A stretch of DNA of 64,000 nt from an uncultured Lachnospiraceae bacterium (GCA_947631665.1 CANRMF010000009.1:1-64000); one strand, 5' to 3'; positions 1-9,408 are shown, counted from the first letter of the stretch. Notes: generated by a model not told the origin, from the letters alone. Numbers and translations are program-made.

Positions 1-741
1 ATTACATTCCTTCTTGTATGTACCTGCTACCGGGTGCTGGAATCTGGTAGGGTTTGTAGAGTTTCCTGTAATGGATACCCCGACATTTTCGTGGTGCATA
101 ATTGCCACGCCTTCCTGAACGTCGTCAGCGCCGTAACATTTTACTGTTGCGCGAAGGCCGTCTGAGTATGCCTTTTCGTATACGACATTCAGTTTTGCTT
201 CTTTATAATCATACTTTGTTTCTACATAGGTAAATCCGTTAATTCTGGAAATAATCTGCGCTGCGTCTTTTCCGAGACCGTTTAAGATAACTCTTAACGG
301 TTTCTGACGTACTTTGTTGGCCTTTTCAGCAATACCGATTGCGCCTTCTGCAGCCGCAAAAGATTCATGACCTGCAAGGAATGCAAAACATTCCGTTTCT
401 TCTTCCAGAAGCATTTTTCCCAAATTACCATGACCAAGACCTACTTTTCTGTGGTCGGCAACAGAACCCGGAATACAAAATGCCTGAAGACCTTCTCCGA
501 TTGCAGCGGCAGCATCAGCGGCTCTCCTGCAGTCCTTTTTAATCGCAATGGCTGCGCCAACGGTATAAGCCCAGCACGCGTTCTCAAAACAAATCGGCTG
601 GATTCCTTTTACGAGATTGTAAACATCTAATCCGGCGTCCTTTGTAATCTTTTCCGCTTCCTCAATAGAAGCAATTCCATAGCTGTTTAATACAGCGTTA
701 ATCTGATCAATTCTTCTCTCATATGATTCAAATAATGCCAT
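1..741 (-). CDS. GGGtGRT family protein, 3' end beyond window
   Basis: This reading frame starts at 741 behind a GGAGGT ribosome binding site (749-754) and stays open for 247 codons to the window edge, so the C-terminus, where the name-giving GGGtGRT motif should lie, is not visible. The protein starts MALFESYERRIDQINAVL and later has an AGHESFAAAEGAIGIAEKAN stretch and a Gly/Asn/Thr segment (GNSTNPTRFQHPVAGTYKK) near the edge, which I recognise from the GGGtGRT family of Clostridia. Its start lies 12 bases after the stop of a NifU-like gene, so the two are almost certainly one transcript. The biochemical role is not established; the pairing suggests iron-sulfur chemistry. Confidence 0.8.
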   Translation of the reverse strand, partial: MALFESYERRIDQINAVLNSYGIASIEEAEKITKDAGLDVYNLVKGIQPICFENACWAYTVGAAIAIKKDCRRAADAAAAIGEGLQAFCIPGSVADHRKVGLGHGNLGKMLLEEETECFAFLAGHESFAAAEGAIGIAEKANKVRQKPLRVILNGLGKDAAQIISRINGFTYVETKYDYKEAKLNVVYEKAYSDGLRATVKCYGADDVQEGVAIMHHENVGVSITGNSTNPTRFQHPVAGTYKKECN

Positions 742-753
742 TTTTGTTACCTC

Positions 754-1446
754 CTATTCCTTTCTTGGGTCGATAATCTTTACAGCATCAGCTACGCGGC
801 CATACTGGCCTTTTGCCTTTTCCCAAGCTGTTGTAGGATCATCACCATTCTTAATAAAGTCTGTCATCTTTCCAAGAGAAACAAACTGGTAACCAATTAC
901 TTCATTGTCTGCGTCAAGGGCAATTCCTGTCACATATCCTTCTGCCATTTCAAGATAACGCACGCCTTTTTCCTTTGTAGCGTACATTGTACCTACCTGT
1001 GAACGGAGTCCCTTTCCTAAGTCTTCAAGACCTGCACCGATTGCAAGACCATCATCAGAGAAAGCGCTCTGTGTACGGCCATATACAATCTGTAAGAACA
1101 ATTCTCTCATGGCTGTATTGATTGCGTCGCATACAAGGTCTGTATTTAAAGCTTCAAGAATCGTCTTTCCCTGAAGTACTTCCGCTGCCATCGCTGCAGA
1201 ATGCGTCATGCCGGAGCAGCCAATCGTCTCAATCAATGCTTCTTCAATAATTCCATTTTTTACATTCAGACTCAGCTTACATGCTCCCTGCTGAGGTGCG
1301 CACCAGCCTACGCCATGTGTAAATCCTGAAATATCTTCGATTTTTTTAGAATGAACCCACTTGCCTTCTTCAGGGATTGGCGCCGGTTCATGATTTGCGC
1401 CCTTAGCAACAGGGCACATGTTTTCAACTTCCTTCGTGTAAATCAT
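754..1446 (-). CDS. NifU-like iron-sulfur cluster scaffold protein
   Basis: A 230-residue protein of the NifU N-terminal domain type found next to GGGtGRT genes. Cysteines likely to hold a cluster are C11, C49 and C56 (WCAPQQGAC) and C77 (IGCSGMTHS). I chose the ATG at 1446 because an AAAGGAGT site precedes it at 1452-1460; the frame extends 25 codons further upstream, but that part has no such site and does not look like family sequence. It is longer than classical IscU/NifU-N (about 130 residues) and has an extra C-terminal half of unknown role. The molecular function is inferred from the fold family, not from visible catalytic residues. Confidence 0.8.
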   Translation of the reverse strand: MIYTKEVENMCPVAKGANHEPAPIPEEGKWVHSKKIEDISGFTHGVGWCAPQQGACKLSLNVKNGIIEEALIETIGCSGMTHSAAMAAEVLQGKTILEALNTDLVCDAINTAMRELFLQIVYGRTQSAFSDDGLAIGAGLEDLGKGLRSQVGTMYATKEKGVRYLEMAEGYVTGIALDADNEVIGYQFVSLGKMTDFIKNGDDPTTAWEKAKGQYGRVADAVKIIDPRKE

Positions 1447-1569
1447 CTGAATACTCCTTTCAAAATAAAATTGCAGTTTCAAAGAAACAGCCATTGCTAT
1501 CATTTTCTCATAAAATGACAAAATAGTCCATAGTAAAAAAATAAAAAGAAAGAATTTTAAAATAAAAAA

Positions 1570-1622
1570 TACCGGCCCGCAGTTATCAGATTTTTACCCT
1601 GACACTGCAAGACCGGTCTTTT
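1570..1622 (-). terminator. Rho-independent terminator of the 1643-4219 gene
   Basis: On the minus strand ACCGGTCTTGCAGT pairs with ACTGCGGGCCGGT across a loop of about 20 bases and is followed by a T-rich tract. The stem has one bulge and two G-T pairs. It lies just past the stop of the large adhesin-like gene and upstream of the NifU-like gene, separating the two units. Confidence 0.75.
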
Positions 1623-1642
1623 TATATGATATCATACAGTAA

Positions 1643-4219
1643 TTATTTTATTTTAATTTTCTTAACAGCAGAGAAGTTACCATAAACTTTCTTTTCTCCG
1701 TCAAGTTTATACGCGCGTACCTTAAAACGGTAAGTTCCCGCTTTCAGTTTCTTTTTAAACTTCAATGTCTTTGCCTTTTTAATGGTTTTAACAAGTTTGA
1801 AACCGCCTTTCTTTGCTTTCATATAAACCTGATAGCCGACAGTATCTTTTACTTTTTTCCATCTTACGGTAACTGTATTATTCTTCTTTTTCAGTTTCTT
1901 CAGTTTTACTTTTACCGGTTTTGTCACAGGACGTTTCATAACCGTTACGGTACACATTGCGGTAATGTTTCCTTCCTGTGTTTTGGCTGAGATATAAACG
2001 GTTCCGGCCATTCTTCCGGTCACCCTTCCGTTTGCGTCAACGGAAGCAATCGTGCGGTTTGAAGTAACCCACGTCACATTTTTGTTTGACGCGTTTGAAG
2101 GCAGTACGGTTGCTGTCAGAACTTCGGATTCGTTAATATATACAACCATAGAAGTTCTGCTGAGCTGTACTGCTGTCGGCAGCACTCTTACATTGATTGT
2201 AAATTCTGCTCTGACGCCGCTGTCCGCAGTTGCATAAATTTTTGCAGTTCCTCCGGATTTTGCGGTAACCAGTCCATTCTCATCGACCGTTGCTATGGCA
2301 TTGTTGCTGCTTGTCCACTTAACAGTACTGATAGTGGCAGTTGCAGGTAAAGTCTTAACTGCTAACTGCTGCGTTTTGCCAACCGGAAGATTATATGTCG
2401 CAGCTCCTACCGGAGTCACAGACGTAACATCATTCTTATAAACCTCTATCTTGCAGGTATCCTGATACCCGCCGTCTGCTGTTGTCACTGTAATGGTCAC
2501 ATTTCCTGATTGAACACCGGTGACGGTTCCATTCTCATCAACCGTTGCAATATTTTCATTACTGCTAGACCATTCGTAATCCGGATTTGTGGCGTTGAGC
2601 GGATATACTGTTGCGTGGAGCGTTACAGAATCATTTACTTCCAACTGCAGGTTTTCCTCTGTTATTTTAACGGATTCAACATCAACCGGAATCAATACCG
2701 GCGCTGATTCTTCACTTACGGAATTGCTCTGCAGCATATTTCCTTCGTCTGACACCGCTTCTACTGTATAAACATAATTTCCCGGCAGAAGGCCCGTACC
2801 TTCGTCGCCTTTGTCAGTATATGCCGTATCCGTTCCTTCATAAACGACATATTTCATCGCGTCATTGATATTGTTACGCGTCAGAATATATTTTACCGCA
2901 CCGCTCACACGCGTCCATGAAACACTGATATTTCCTGTCTTTCCCAGTCTGGAAGCAGTGACTACGGATTTTGCAAGTTCCTTTGATACAGACACCTGAC
3001 AGGTGGCTTTTACGTTAGGATTTTGCACAGAAGTGGCGGTAATCGTTGCCGTACCGTAATTTACGGCGGTAACAAGACCGGTGTCGGATACCGTCGCAAC
3101 GTCGTCGCTTGATGATGACCACTGAACCTCCTGATTGAAGGCGTTTGCCGGGCCAATCAGATAGGTGAGCTGATATGTAGACGCTTCCGGCTTGTCTGCA
3201 TCTAATTTAAGATTTTGCATATTCAGATTCAGGCTTTCCACGCCGACCTGCGTTTCGTCATATACCTCAATCTCCGCAACCTCAAATCTGTATGCGCCAA
3301 AAGCAGTTCCCTGAAGTCTTAAATATTTTGCAGTCTTTGGATCAAATCTGCAGATACGGTATTCGCTTCCAACGCCGTCATATACGGTGTAAACGTCTTC
3401 CCACTGCGAACCGTCATTTGAAATCTGAAGCTTATACCCTTTCATGTAGCCGCCCCGCCAGTCAATCTTTACAAGATTAAACTGCTGCGCCGTCGGCCAT
3501 TCAAGCGTAATGTAATTCTCCGCCACAGTCTGTTCCGTATTCACAGACGGATCAAAATAATCCGAACCCCAGAACGTATCGTGATTTTCATCTTTAACCC
3601 GATCCGGTGTGTTTCCGCCCTCCGATACGGAAGCTGTCGCTGTCGCCTGCAGAGCGAGGTTTGGAATTTCTTTATCCGTCACGCTGCCGACTGTGTAAAC
3701 CTCAATTTCAAAAAGTTTATATCCATATTGTGTCATTGCCCTTTTCTTTAAATCAAGTTTTACATACTTTGCCTGCTGCACGCCGAAATCATAAGTCAGC
3801 GTTCCCGCTTTTCCATTTGTCTCTGTGACAATCTTTGTCCAACTGTCTTCCTCGTTTGTCGTAGAAACATAAATGTCATATTCTGCTGCCGCAGCGGCCT
3901 CCCATGCCAGCACAATTTTGTCGATATCATAATTCTCGCCCAAATCTACAATCCACTGCTGCGGATCATAGTATGGATCGTCGTCTGAGAGAACCAGCGG
4001 TGACTGAAAGCCACTTCTGAAATCCCCGTCAAGAACACTGGCAGGATTATTATAGTCGTTTACATTGCTGCTATCAGATACCCACATACTCTTTCTGTAC
4101 GCTACATTTGTTCCTAATGGCTGTCCTTCATACGCTTTAACTTCATTTTGAAAACTGATTGTCCCTGTCACCAGTACAATCACCATAATGAAGTTAAAAA
4201 ATTTTTTCCTTAAATACAT
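1643..4219 (-). CDS. Secreted multidomain protein: two F5/8 type C domains, Ig-like (Big_2) and FnIII-like repeats
   Basis: An 858-residue exported protein. Residues 1-29 form a signal peptide (FNFIMVIVLVTGTISF core). Two discoidin/F5/8 type C (CBM32-like) domains follow at about 36-175 and 190-320, then a Big_2 domain (325-410), an FnIII-like domain (415-505), three more Big_2 domains (510-760, each with the SSNxxIATVDENGxVT pattern) and a lysine-rich FnIII-like C-terminal module (765-858). No catalytic domain is visible, so it probably binds surface glycans or the matrix. The C-terminal module matches those of the proteins at 15051 and 58439, which suggests a shared mode of wall retention. 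The start at 4219 has a modest AAGGTAT site only four bases upstream. Confidence 0.85.
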   Translation of the reverse strand: MYLRKKFFNFIMVIVLVTGTISFQNEVKAYEGQPLGTNVAYRKSMWVSDSSNVNDYNNPASVLDGDFRSGFQSPLVLSDDDPYYDPQQWIVDLGENYDIDKIVLAWEAAAAAEYDIYVSTTNEEDSWTKIVTETNGKAGTLTYDFGVQQAKYVKLDLKKRAMTQYGYKLFEIEVYTVGSVTDKEIPNLALQATATASVSEGGNTPDRVKDENHDTFWGSDYFDPSVNTEQTVAENYITLEWPTAQQFNLVKIDWRGGYMKGYKLQISNDGSQWEDVYTVYDGVGSEYRICRFDPKTAKYLRLQGTAFGAYRFEVAEIEVYDETQVGVESLNLNMQNLKLDADKPEASTYQLTYLIGPANAFNQEVQWSSSSDDVATVSDTGLVTAVNYGTATITATSVQNPNVKATCQVSVSKELAKSVVTASRLGKTGNISVSWTRVSGAVKYILTRNNINDAMKYVVYEGTDTAYTDKGDEGTGLLPGNYVYTVEAVSDEGNMLQSNSVSEESAPVLIPVDVESVKITEENLQLEVNDSVTLHATVYPLNATNPDYEWSSSNENIATVDENGTVTGVQSGNVTITVTTADGGYQDTCKIEVYKNDVTSVTPVGAATYNLPVGKTQQLAVKTLPATATISTVKWTSSNNAIATVDENGLVTAKSGGTAKIYATADSGVRAEFTINVRVLPTAVQLSRTSMVVYINESEVLTATVLPSNASNKNVTWVTSNRTIASVDANGRVTGRMAGTVYISAKTQEGNITAMCTVTVMKRPVTKPVKVKLKKLKKKNNTVTVRWKKVKDTVGYQVYMKAKKGGFKLVKTIKKAKTLKFKKKLKAGTYRFKVRAYKLDGEKKVYGNFSAVKKIKIK

Positions 4220-4560
4220 ATACCTTTCATACCTTCCTATATTTATTTGATACCATACGTCTTCATTTTATGTACGATTTTTTCTGAAATCAAGGTAATT
4301 TGTAACGTTTTTTGTTTTTTGTGAAAATATGCCATAAAAACATTTCAAATTTGTTCATTATTTTTTTTGCGCGGAATTTTGCCGGTTTTTCTGAAGAATA
4401 AAGGGATTCGACTACTTTTTTCAAGAAATCACATACTTTGAACCATTTTTATCATCACAAAAAAGTAAGAGCGGCAGCCATAACAACCACCGCTCTTTTC
4501 TGAAAAGAACCCGTTTAATTAAAATAAATTTTGACAAAATTTTTTCATCATGTAAATTTA
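4220..4560. other. Intergenic region: upstream region of the adhesin-like gene and terminator of the next gene
   Basis: About 340 very AT-rich bases without a credible gene. The part next to 4219 must hold the promoter of the adhesin-like gene, but I find no convincing -35/-10 pair. The only clear element is the hairpin terminator near 4464-4500. Confidence 0.6.
4464..4500 (-). terminator. Rho-independent terminator after the CmpB-like gene
   Basis: On the minus strand AGAGCGG pairs with CCGCTCT around a loop of about 16 bases and is followed by ACTTTTTTT. It closes the glyA-CmpB-like transcript. Confidence 0.8.
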
Positions 4561-4950
4561 TTATTCTTTATTTAATATATTTTCGTACATCAATCCGACT
4601 GCAAACCACAACGGCGCATAATCAAGCCGGATTACTCCGTTAATATTGTACGGGCTGCCGCTGTAATCCCATGGGCAGCGGTCTTTTCTTTTCAATAGCG
4701 AGCCTGTGGTATATTCCACTGCATAAATCCCTATGGTATAAATCATTCCGCGGTAAAATACATCTTTGTGATGATTTTTCAAGCCCCTGCTCACAGATTT
4801 GATGACCGACGCCATACCGTAAATCGGAAACATCCAGACGGACGTCTGCCCAATCATTTTATAGTCCTTCCTTTTAATACTGCAGAAGGAAGTCCAGAGC
4901 AACTCCATACAGCAGCCGCAAATTCCGCATTTCACAAAATCTTTTCTCAT
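4561..4950 (-). CDS. CmpB-type (ABC transporter type IV) membrane protein
   Basis: A 129-residue protein resembling the putative ABC-transporter type IV family (CmpB). The C-terminal half carries the recognisable CPWDYSGSPYNINGVIRLDY block followed by a hydrophobic segment (APLWFAVGLMYENI); two further hydrophobic stretches lie upstream. The ATG at 4950 is preceded by GGAGG (rc of 4959-4963), so I prefer it over a longer frame that would run into glyA. It starts 44 bases after the glyA stop and shares its direction and terminator. The family's transport substrate is not established; several positively charged N-terminal residues and four cysteines are present. Confidence 0.7.
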   Translation of the reverse strand: MRKDFVKCGICGCCMELLWTSFCSIKRKDYKMIGQTSVWMFPIYGMASVIKSVSRGLKNHHKDVFYRGMIYTIGIYAVEYTTGSLLKRKDRCPWDYSGSPYNINGVIRLDYAPLWFAVGLMYENILNKE

Positions 4951-4994
4951 GATACAAGCCTCCACCTGTATCATTGTTGACCGGAAAATGGAAA

Positions 4995-6236
4995 TTATTT
5001 GTATAACGGATATTTTTCTGTTAAAACTTTTACTTTTTCTTTTACGGCTTCGCAGTTTCCTGTCGGATTTTCGGCAATCAGTGCCATACACTCCGCAATC
5101 GTATCCATATCCTGCTCATTCAGTCCTCTGGTCGTCACAGCAGGTGTGCCAATTCTGACGCCTGAGGTAATGCCCGGCTTCTGCGGATCGTTCGGAATTG
5201 CATTTTTGTTACAGGTAATATTCGCTGCGTCCAAAGCAATTTCAAATTCCTTGCCGGTAATATTTTTACTTCTCAAATCCACAAGCATCAGGTGGTTGTC
5301 CGTACCGCCGGATACAAGGTCAAAGCCTCTGCTTAAAAGTCCTTTCGCCAATGCCTGCGCATTGGAAGCGACCTGAGCGGCATAATTTTTAAATTCATCG
5401 GTCAGCGCCTCTTTAAAGCATACCGCTTTTGCTGCGATGACATGCATCAGCGGCCCGCCCTGTATGCCCGGAAATACCGCTTTATTCAGTTTATGCTCCA
5501 GCGCAAACTCCTCGCTTGAGAGAATAAGTCCGCCTCTCGGCCCGCGCAAAGTCTTGTGGGTGGTCGTCGTCGTAACGTGCGCATACGGAATCGGGCTTTC
5601 ATGCACTCCCGCCGCAACCAGTCCGGCAATATGCGCCATGTCAACCATCAGATATGCGCCTACCTGATCGGCAATTTCCCTGAATTTTTTGAAATCTATT
5701 TTTCTCGGATATGCGCTTGCTCCCGCTACAATCAGCTTCGGTTTTGCTTCTTTTGCAATCTTTAACACTTCGTCGTAATCAATATATCCGTTTTCATCGA
5801 CTCCATAAGGAACAATATTGAAATATGTACCGGACATATTGACCGGAGAACCATGCGTCAGATGTCCGCCTGCATCAAGGCTCATACCCATTACAGTGTC
5901 TCCCGGCTGAACCAGCGCAAAGAAAACGGCCATATTTGCCTGCGCACCGGAATGTGGCTGGACGTTGGCGTAGGTACAGCCGAAAAGCTCCTTTGCCCGT
6001 TCTCTCGCAAGTTCCTCTACGATATCAACGTACTCACAGCCTCCGTAATATCTCTTTCCCGGATAGCCCTCTGCGTATTTATTCGTCAACTGGCTTCCCA
6101 TAGCCGCCATCACTGCTTTACTGACAATATTTTCAGAAGCAATCAGCTCCAAATGACTCTGCTGTCTGTCATTCTCCTGCCGGATAGCCTGCGCTACCTC
6201 CTCATCAACTTTTTTCACTTCATCAAAAGTAAACAT
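4995..6236 (-). CDS. glyA: Serine hydroxymethyltransferase
   Basis: A 413-residue PLP enzyme interconverting serine plus tetrahydrofolate with glycine plus methylene-tetrahydrofolate in the cytosol. The PLP-binding lysine is K228 in the motif [15 protein letters not shown], and the N-terminal LIASEN and [13 protein letters not shown] blocks are intact. The length is normal for bacteria. I chose the ATG at 6236 because GGAGG lies at 6244-6248; upstream in-frame codons run through a leader hairpin and are unlikely to be coding. It is followed by the CmpB-like gene in the same transcript. Confidence 0.97.
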   Translation of the reverse strand: MFTFDEVKKVDEEVAQAIRQENDRQQSHLELIASENIVSKAVMAAMGSQLTNKYAEGYPGKRYYGGCEYVDIVEELARERAKELFGCTYANVQPHSGAQANMAVFFALVQPGDTVMGMSLDAGGHLTHGSPVNMSGTYFNIVPYGVDENGYIDYDEVLKIAKEAKPKLIVAGASAYPRKIDFKKFREIADQVGAYLMVDMAHIAGLVAAGVHESPIPYAHVTTTTTHKTLRGPRGGLILSSEEFALEHKLNKAVFPGIQGGPLMHVIAAKAVCFKEALTDEFKNYAAQVASNAQALAKGLLSRGFDLVSGGTDNHLMLVDLRSKNITGKEFEIALDAANITCNKNAIPNDPQKPGITSGVRIGTPAVTTRGLNEQDMDTIAECMALIAENPTGNCEAVKEKVKVLTEKYPLYK

Positions 6237-6255
6237 TTTCAAACCTCCATATGTA

Positions 6256-6276
6256 CCGCACTGACTGACAGTGCGG
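6256..6276 (-). promoter_or_regulatory. Perfect hairpin in the glyA leader
   Basis: CCGCACTG and CAGTGCGG (8 bp, perfect) flank a five-base loop, directly 5' of the glyA ribosome binding site. There is no T-run, so it is not a standard terminator. It could be an operator palindrome or an mRNA element that affects initiation. I do not recognise a known riboswitch class. Confidence 0.5.
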
Positions 6277-6361
6277 TTATTCCCGAACAATTTTTTGCTC
6301 ATCTTTAATACTTTATCATATCCTGCGTATTTTTAAAACGTATTTCAGCAAAAAAATAAAA

Positions 6362-6383
6362 GTTTGTCTTTACAAAGACAAAA
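6362..6383 (-). terminator. Weak hairpin with T-run after the Cys-rich gene
   Basis: TTTGTCTTT pairs with AAAGACAAA with almost no loop, and an imperfect T-tract follows on the minus strand. It is AT-rich and weak, but lies where the transcript of the 6422-7357 gene should end. Confidence 0.4.
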
Positions 6384-6421
6384 AATTCGGGAACATTCTT
6401 TCAATCCACTGAAAGATTTTA

Positions 6422-7357
6422 CTACTGTGGAGTATTTCCACCAGAAGTTTCCGGAGTATTTTCATTCCCGTTTCCGCAACTTTCCGTACCACATGGATTG
6501 TAAACGGTCTCCGTTCCGTCGTTTATCTCGCAGGGGCTTTCTTCGTCTTTCAACTGTCCCTCGCACTTCGGCGGTTCAAGTTCCAACGGTTTGATTTCCC
6601 TAAAAAGCAGTCCGCTCTCCACAAAATTAAGACAGGTGTTCTGGTCGTCGGACAGACTTGCCTTTGGCGGAACCGGTTTTCCGTCGTGTTCAAACTTATA
6701 AGTTTCATAATAAACTGTTCTAAGGAACAGAGAAATTCCGGCAGAAAACGTACCTGTGGTTTCATTAAAGTTCATCGCTTTTGCAACGACCGTAGCGTTG
6801 ATACCATTGACGACCGTATTTTTGCCTGCCGCAAATCCGACGGTGTTGATTACCGGCGTTGCACCTGTGTCATCTGTATATCCTACGCCGTAAGGGGTAT
6901 ACAGTTCAACGGTTACGGATTGCGGATTGGTTTCGTCGTCCTGAAACGCCACGTCCGGACTTGTTGCGCTTCCCGGAAGATAATTTGCCGTAATAACGGT
7001 TGACGTCAGATAATTATTGCAGTCGCCAAAAATTTTCGCGCGGAACGTGACTGCAACATTGGTCAGTACCACTGTGCTGCAGTTTGCCCTCGCCGTATTG
7101 GTTACTGTTGTTGCCGGAATTCCTTCCGCTGCCGCGCTGAAAGTAACGTCAATGACGTCCAGCTGGACACATGACGCCGTCGGGTTTGCCGCAAGCACTG
7201 CTTCCGGAATCGTCACCGGTCTGCAGATATTGATACCGATTTCATCATAAACCACCGGCGCGTAAATAGATAAATGTTTCGGGCGTCCATTGATTGGAGT
7301 ATTGCAAATGCCGCAGTTGCACGACATTCTGGAAGCTGCGCAATTTTCTCTTTTCAT
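6422..7357 (-). CDS. Cys-rich N-terminus, Pro-rich C-terminus protein of unknown function
   Basis: A 311-residue protein with a strong AGGAGG site (7361-7370). It starts with a Cys cluster (CAASRMSCNCGIC), continues with about 200 residues rich in V/T/A/N that look like beta strands, and ends with an acidic, Pro/Cys-rich tail (EPPKCEGQL, ESPCEINDG, NPCGTESCGNGNENTPETSG). There is no signal peptide or membrane segment. I do not recognise the family. Cys pairs and a low-complexity tail are typical of spore coat or other cross-linked surface proteins, but that is inference only. It is divergent from the gene at 7462, with about 100 bases between them. Confidence 0.75.
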   Translation of the reverse strand: MKRENCAASRMSCNCGICNTPINGRPKHLSIYAPVVYDEIGINICRPVTIPEAVLAANPTASCVQLDVIDVTFSAAAEGIPATTVTNTARANCSTVVLTNVAVTFRAKIFGDCNNYLTSTVITANYLPGSATSPDVAFQDDETNPQSVTVELYTPYGVGYTDDTGATPVINTVGFAAGKNTVVNGINATVVAKAMNFNETTGTFSAGISLFLRTVYYETYKFEHDGKPVPPKASLSDDQNTCLNFVESGLLFREIKPLELEPPKCEGQLKDEESPCEINDGTETVYNPCGTESCGNGNENTPETSGGNTPQ

Positions 7358-7461
7358 AAAATTCCTCCTATATTTCTTTAGTTTATTTTATGCAAACTCC
7401 CTCTTTTTGTTCTACTCCCACAGTTTTGTGAATAAGAAGTAATAAGGTTTCTTTTTGGTCA

Positions 7462-8283
7462 TTGTCTATGGAATCATATCAAATCATTACGTTAAAATCC
7501 GGTCAGCCGTTAATTCTTTATCAGGAAAACGAAAAAGTCTATATGTATACGGTTTTTTCCGGCCGTATCCGCTCGTATGGGATTGTTTTTGACGATGTGG
7601 CAGAGCAGCTTCTTCTTTCTTCCGGCAGTAAGCAGTATGCGGCTTATCTCTCCACGAATGGAAAATTAAAATTGTACCGTCTTTCGGATATGCGGTTTGT
7701 GGAGCTTCTGACCTTTCCGGGAGAGGGCATGAAGCACACCGAATTAAAGCAACTTGCGTTTTCCGTATTCGATGAAAAAATGCTGCTCTTTTATTTAACC
7801 CATAATCTTGACGACAGCTCCAACGCTTTGTTTTATATTGATTTGGATTTCATCAACAAAAGTTCTTTTATTTTTCGGGGAGATTATTCTTTGAGTCGCT
7901 TTTCGACTGTTCCTTTGGAAGACAGCCTGCTTTTAATACTGAACTTCGGGGAAAAGACAAAGCTTCTGCTGCTCAATAAAGACAGGACTGTGGAAGCCTT
8001 TGAGCAGTCGCACTATTTTGACGGGAAAAATACGGGCAAAACAAAAGCAATGGAACAATTGAAGGAAAAATTGAAAGAACGGGAATATGAAATTACTTCC
8101 CTGAAACAAACATTTAAGGAACGGGAAGCAGAGATTACTTCCCTGAAACAAAAACTCTATGAAAAGGAAAATGAGATTTCCTCTCTGGAAAGCACACAGA
8201 AACATATTGCGAACCAATACAACGAACTGGCTGAATTTGCAGGACAGTTACAGGACGAATTGCGAAAAACGCGGTATTTATAA
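7462..8283 (+). CDS. Unknown protein with beta-rich N-terminus and C-terminal coiled coil
   Basis: A 273-residue cytosolic protein of no family I recognise. Residues 1-185 alternate short beta-like segments (LKLYRLSDMRF, ALFYIDLDF, KLLLLNKDRT), as in a partial propeller. Residues 195-265 are a clear coiled coil with three copies of an ExEITSLKQ unit about 14 residues apart. The start is uncertain: TTG at 7462 lies 13 bases after an AAGGT site, while the ATG at 7468 lies 19 bases after it. It is transcribed divergently from the Cys-rich gene at 6422 and is convergent with azlD. Confidence 0.7.
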   Translation: MSMESYQIITLKSGQPLILYQENEKVYMYTVFSGRIRSYGIVFDDVAEQLLLSSGSKQYAAYLSTNGKLKLYRLSDMRFVELLTFPGEGMKHTELKQLAFSVFDEKMLLFYLTHNLDDSSNALFYIDLDFINKSSFIFRGDYSLSRFSTVPLEDSLLLILNFGEKTKLLLLNKDRTVEAFEQSHYFDGKNTGKTKAMEQLKEKLKEREYEITSLKQTFKEREAEITSLKQKLYEKENEISSLESTQKHIANQYNELAEFAGQLQDELRKTRYL

Positions 8284-8295
8284 GCCCGAACTGTT

Positions 8296-8604
8296 CTAAC
8301 AAATCACAGCCTCAATCAAAAATACTGCAATACAACTGGCAACGGACACCTGAAAAATATTTCCGCCCCTCCACGAAAAAACTATTGCCACCACAAGCGC
8401 AAGTGCGCCGGAAACAATCGTCTGCGTCGCAGTAAGAATTGCCGGAAAAATCATGACGGACAGCGTTACATACGGAACGTAATACAAAAAGGAACGGATA
8501 AACGGATTTCTAATTTCTTTCCGAATCAGCGTGATTGGCAAAACCCGAATCAGATAGGTTGCCACCGCCATCGCCAAAAGACACCAGTAAATATTATGAC
8601 TCAT
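8296..8604 (-). CDS. azlD: AzlD-family small subunit of branched-chain amino-acid exporter
   Basis: A 102-residue membrane protein with about four hydrophobic segments and the AzlD-type N-terminal ATYLIRVLPITLIRKEIRNP block. With AzlC it forms an exporter for branched-chain amino acids or related analogues. I chose the ATG at 8604 because an AAGGAGG site lies at 8614-8620; it overlaps the azlC stop by 11 bases, which indicates translational coupling. Confidence 0.88.
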   Translation of the reverse strand: MSHNIYWCLLAMAVATYLIRVLPITLIRKEIRNPFIRSFLYYVPYVTLSVMIFPAILTATQTIVSGALALVVAIVFSWRGGNIFQVSVASCIAVFLIEAVIC

Positions 8605-9328
8605 CAGTATGTACCTCCTTTTCATCAGTCTTTAACGGACAAAAAACCGAAAATGCCGCAGCAATCACAATGGTTAAAAATAAAATGCGCAGCCCGTCGT
8701 TGAGTTTTTGAATGACCGGAATAATCTGCATCAGGGCGCTCATAAGAAAACTGACCACAATAACCGACAGTACAGTTTTATTTTTCTTTCCCTCCGGAAG
8801 AACGCACGCCATAAACATTCCGTATAATCCGACACTGAGAGCGCTGACTATCTGCAACGGAAGCGCGTTTCCCAACAGCACGCCGAGCGCCGTACCTGCC
8901 ACCCAGCCCGGAGACGCCACCGCCGCCATTCCGAAAATATAATAAGGATTTACTTTCCCCGAAACCGCCACTGCCGCCCCGAAAATCTCGTCCGTAATAA
9001 AATATCCCATCAGCAGACGTTTCCACAGCGGTGTATTTTCGGGAATTTTCTGACTAAGCGTGCAGGACATCAACAGATACCTTGCATTTGCCACCATTTC
9101 CATCAATGTCATCAGCAAAATTCCGCACCCTGCGCCAAACAGTGTAAACGCAATATATTCACCGGCAGACGCATGAAGTCCGAAACTCACAAGCGCCGCC
9201 TCGAATGCAGTCACGCCGGCTCTTTTTGCCTGTATGCCCAATGTAAACGCCACTGCAAAATATCCCAGTGCGATCGGAACTCCCGTATGAATTCCTGAAA
9301 TAAATGATTTTAGATTTGTACTTTTCAT
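8594..9328 (-). CDS. azlC: AzlC-family branched-chain amino-acid exporter subunit
   Basis: A 244-residue polytopic membrane protein. The N-terminal GIHTGVPIALGYFAVAFTLG block and the MVANARYLLM segment are characteristic of AzlC. It is the large subunit of the AzlCD permease, and azlD overlaps its 3' end. The RBS is a modest GAGAGA. A link with the ilvN-ilvC genes about 1.1 kb upstream is plausible through shared substrates, but they are separate units with a ZIP transporter between them. Confidence 0.9.
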   Translation of the reverse strand: MKSTNLKSFISGIHTGVPIALGYFAVAFTLGIQAKRAGVTAFEAALVSFGLHASAGEYIAFTLFGAGCGILLMTLMEMVANARYLLMSCTLSQKIPENTPLWKRLLMGYFITDEIFGAAVAVSGKVNPYYIFGMAAVASPGWVAGTALGVLLGNALPLQIVSALSVGLYGMFMACVLPEGKKNKTVLSVIVVSFLMSALMQIIPVIQKLNDGLRILFLTIVIAAAFSVFCPLKTDEKEVHTDES

Positions 9329-9408
9329 ATGATTTATCTCTCTTTTTTACTATAACTGCATACCGCGCGCCTAAAGCCGGCGCCGGTAACGTCAAACAGT
9401 TCTCCCCG

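Noticed and set aside
4561-5091. Longer version of the CmpB-like protein starting inside glyA
   Set aside because: The extra N-terminus is an out-of-frame reading of glyA; the GGAGG at 4959-4963 supports the start at 4950.
5437-5667. Plus-strand frames across glyA and many other genes
   Set aside because: They are shadows of well-supported genes on the other strand and lack ribosome binding sites and recognisable domains.
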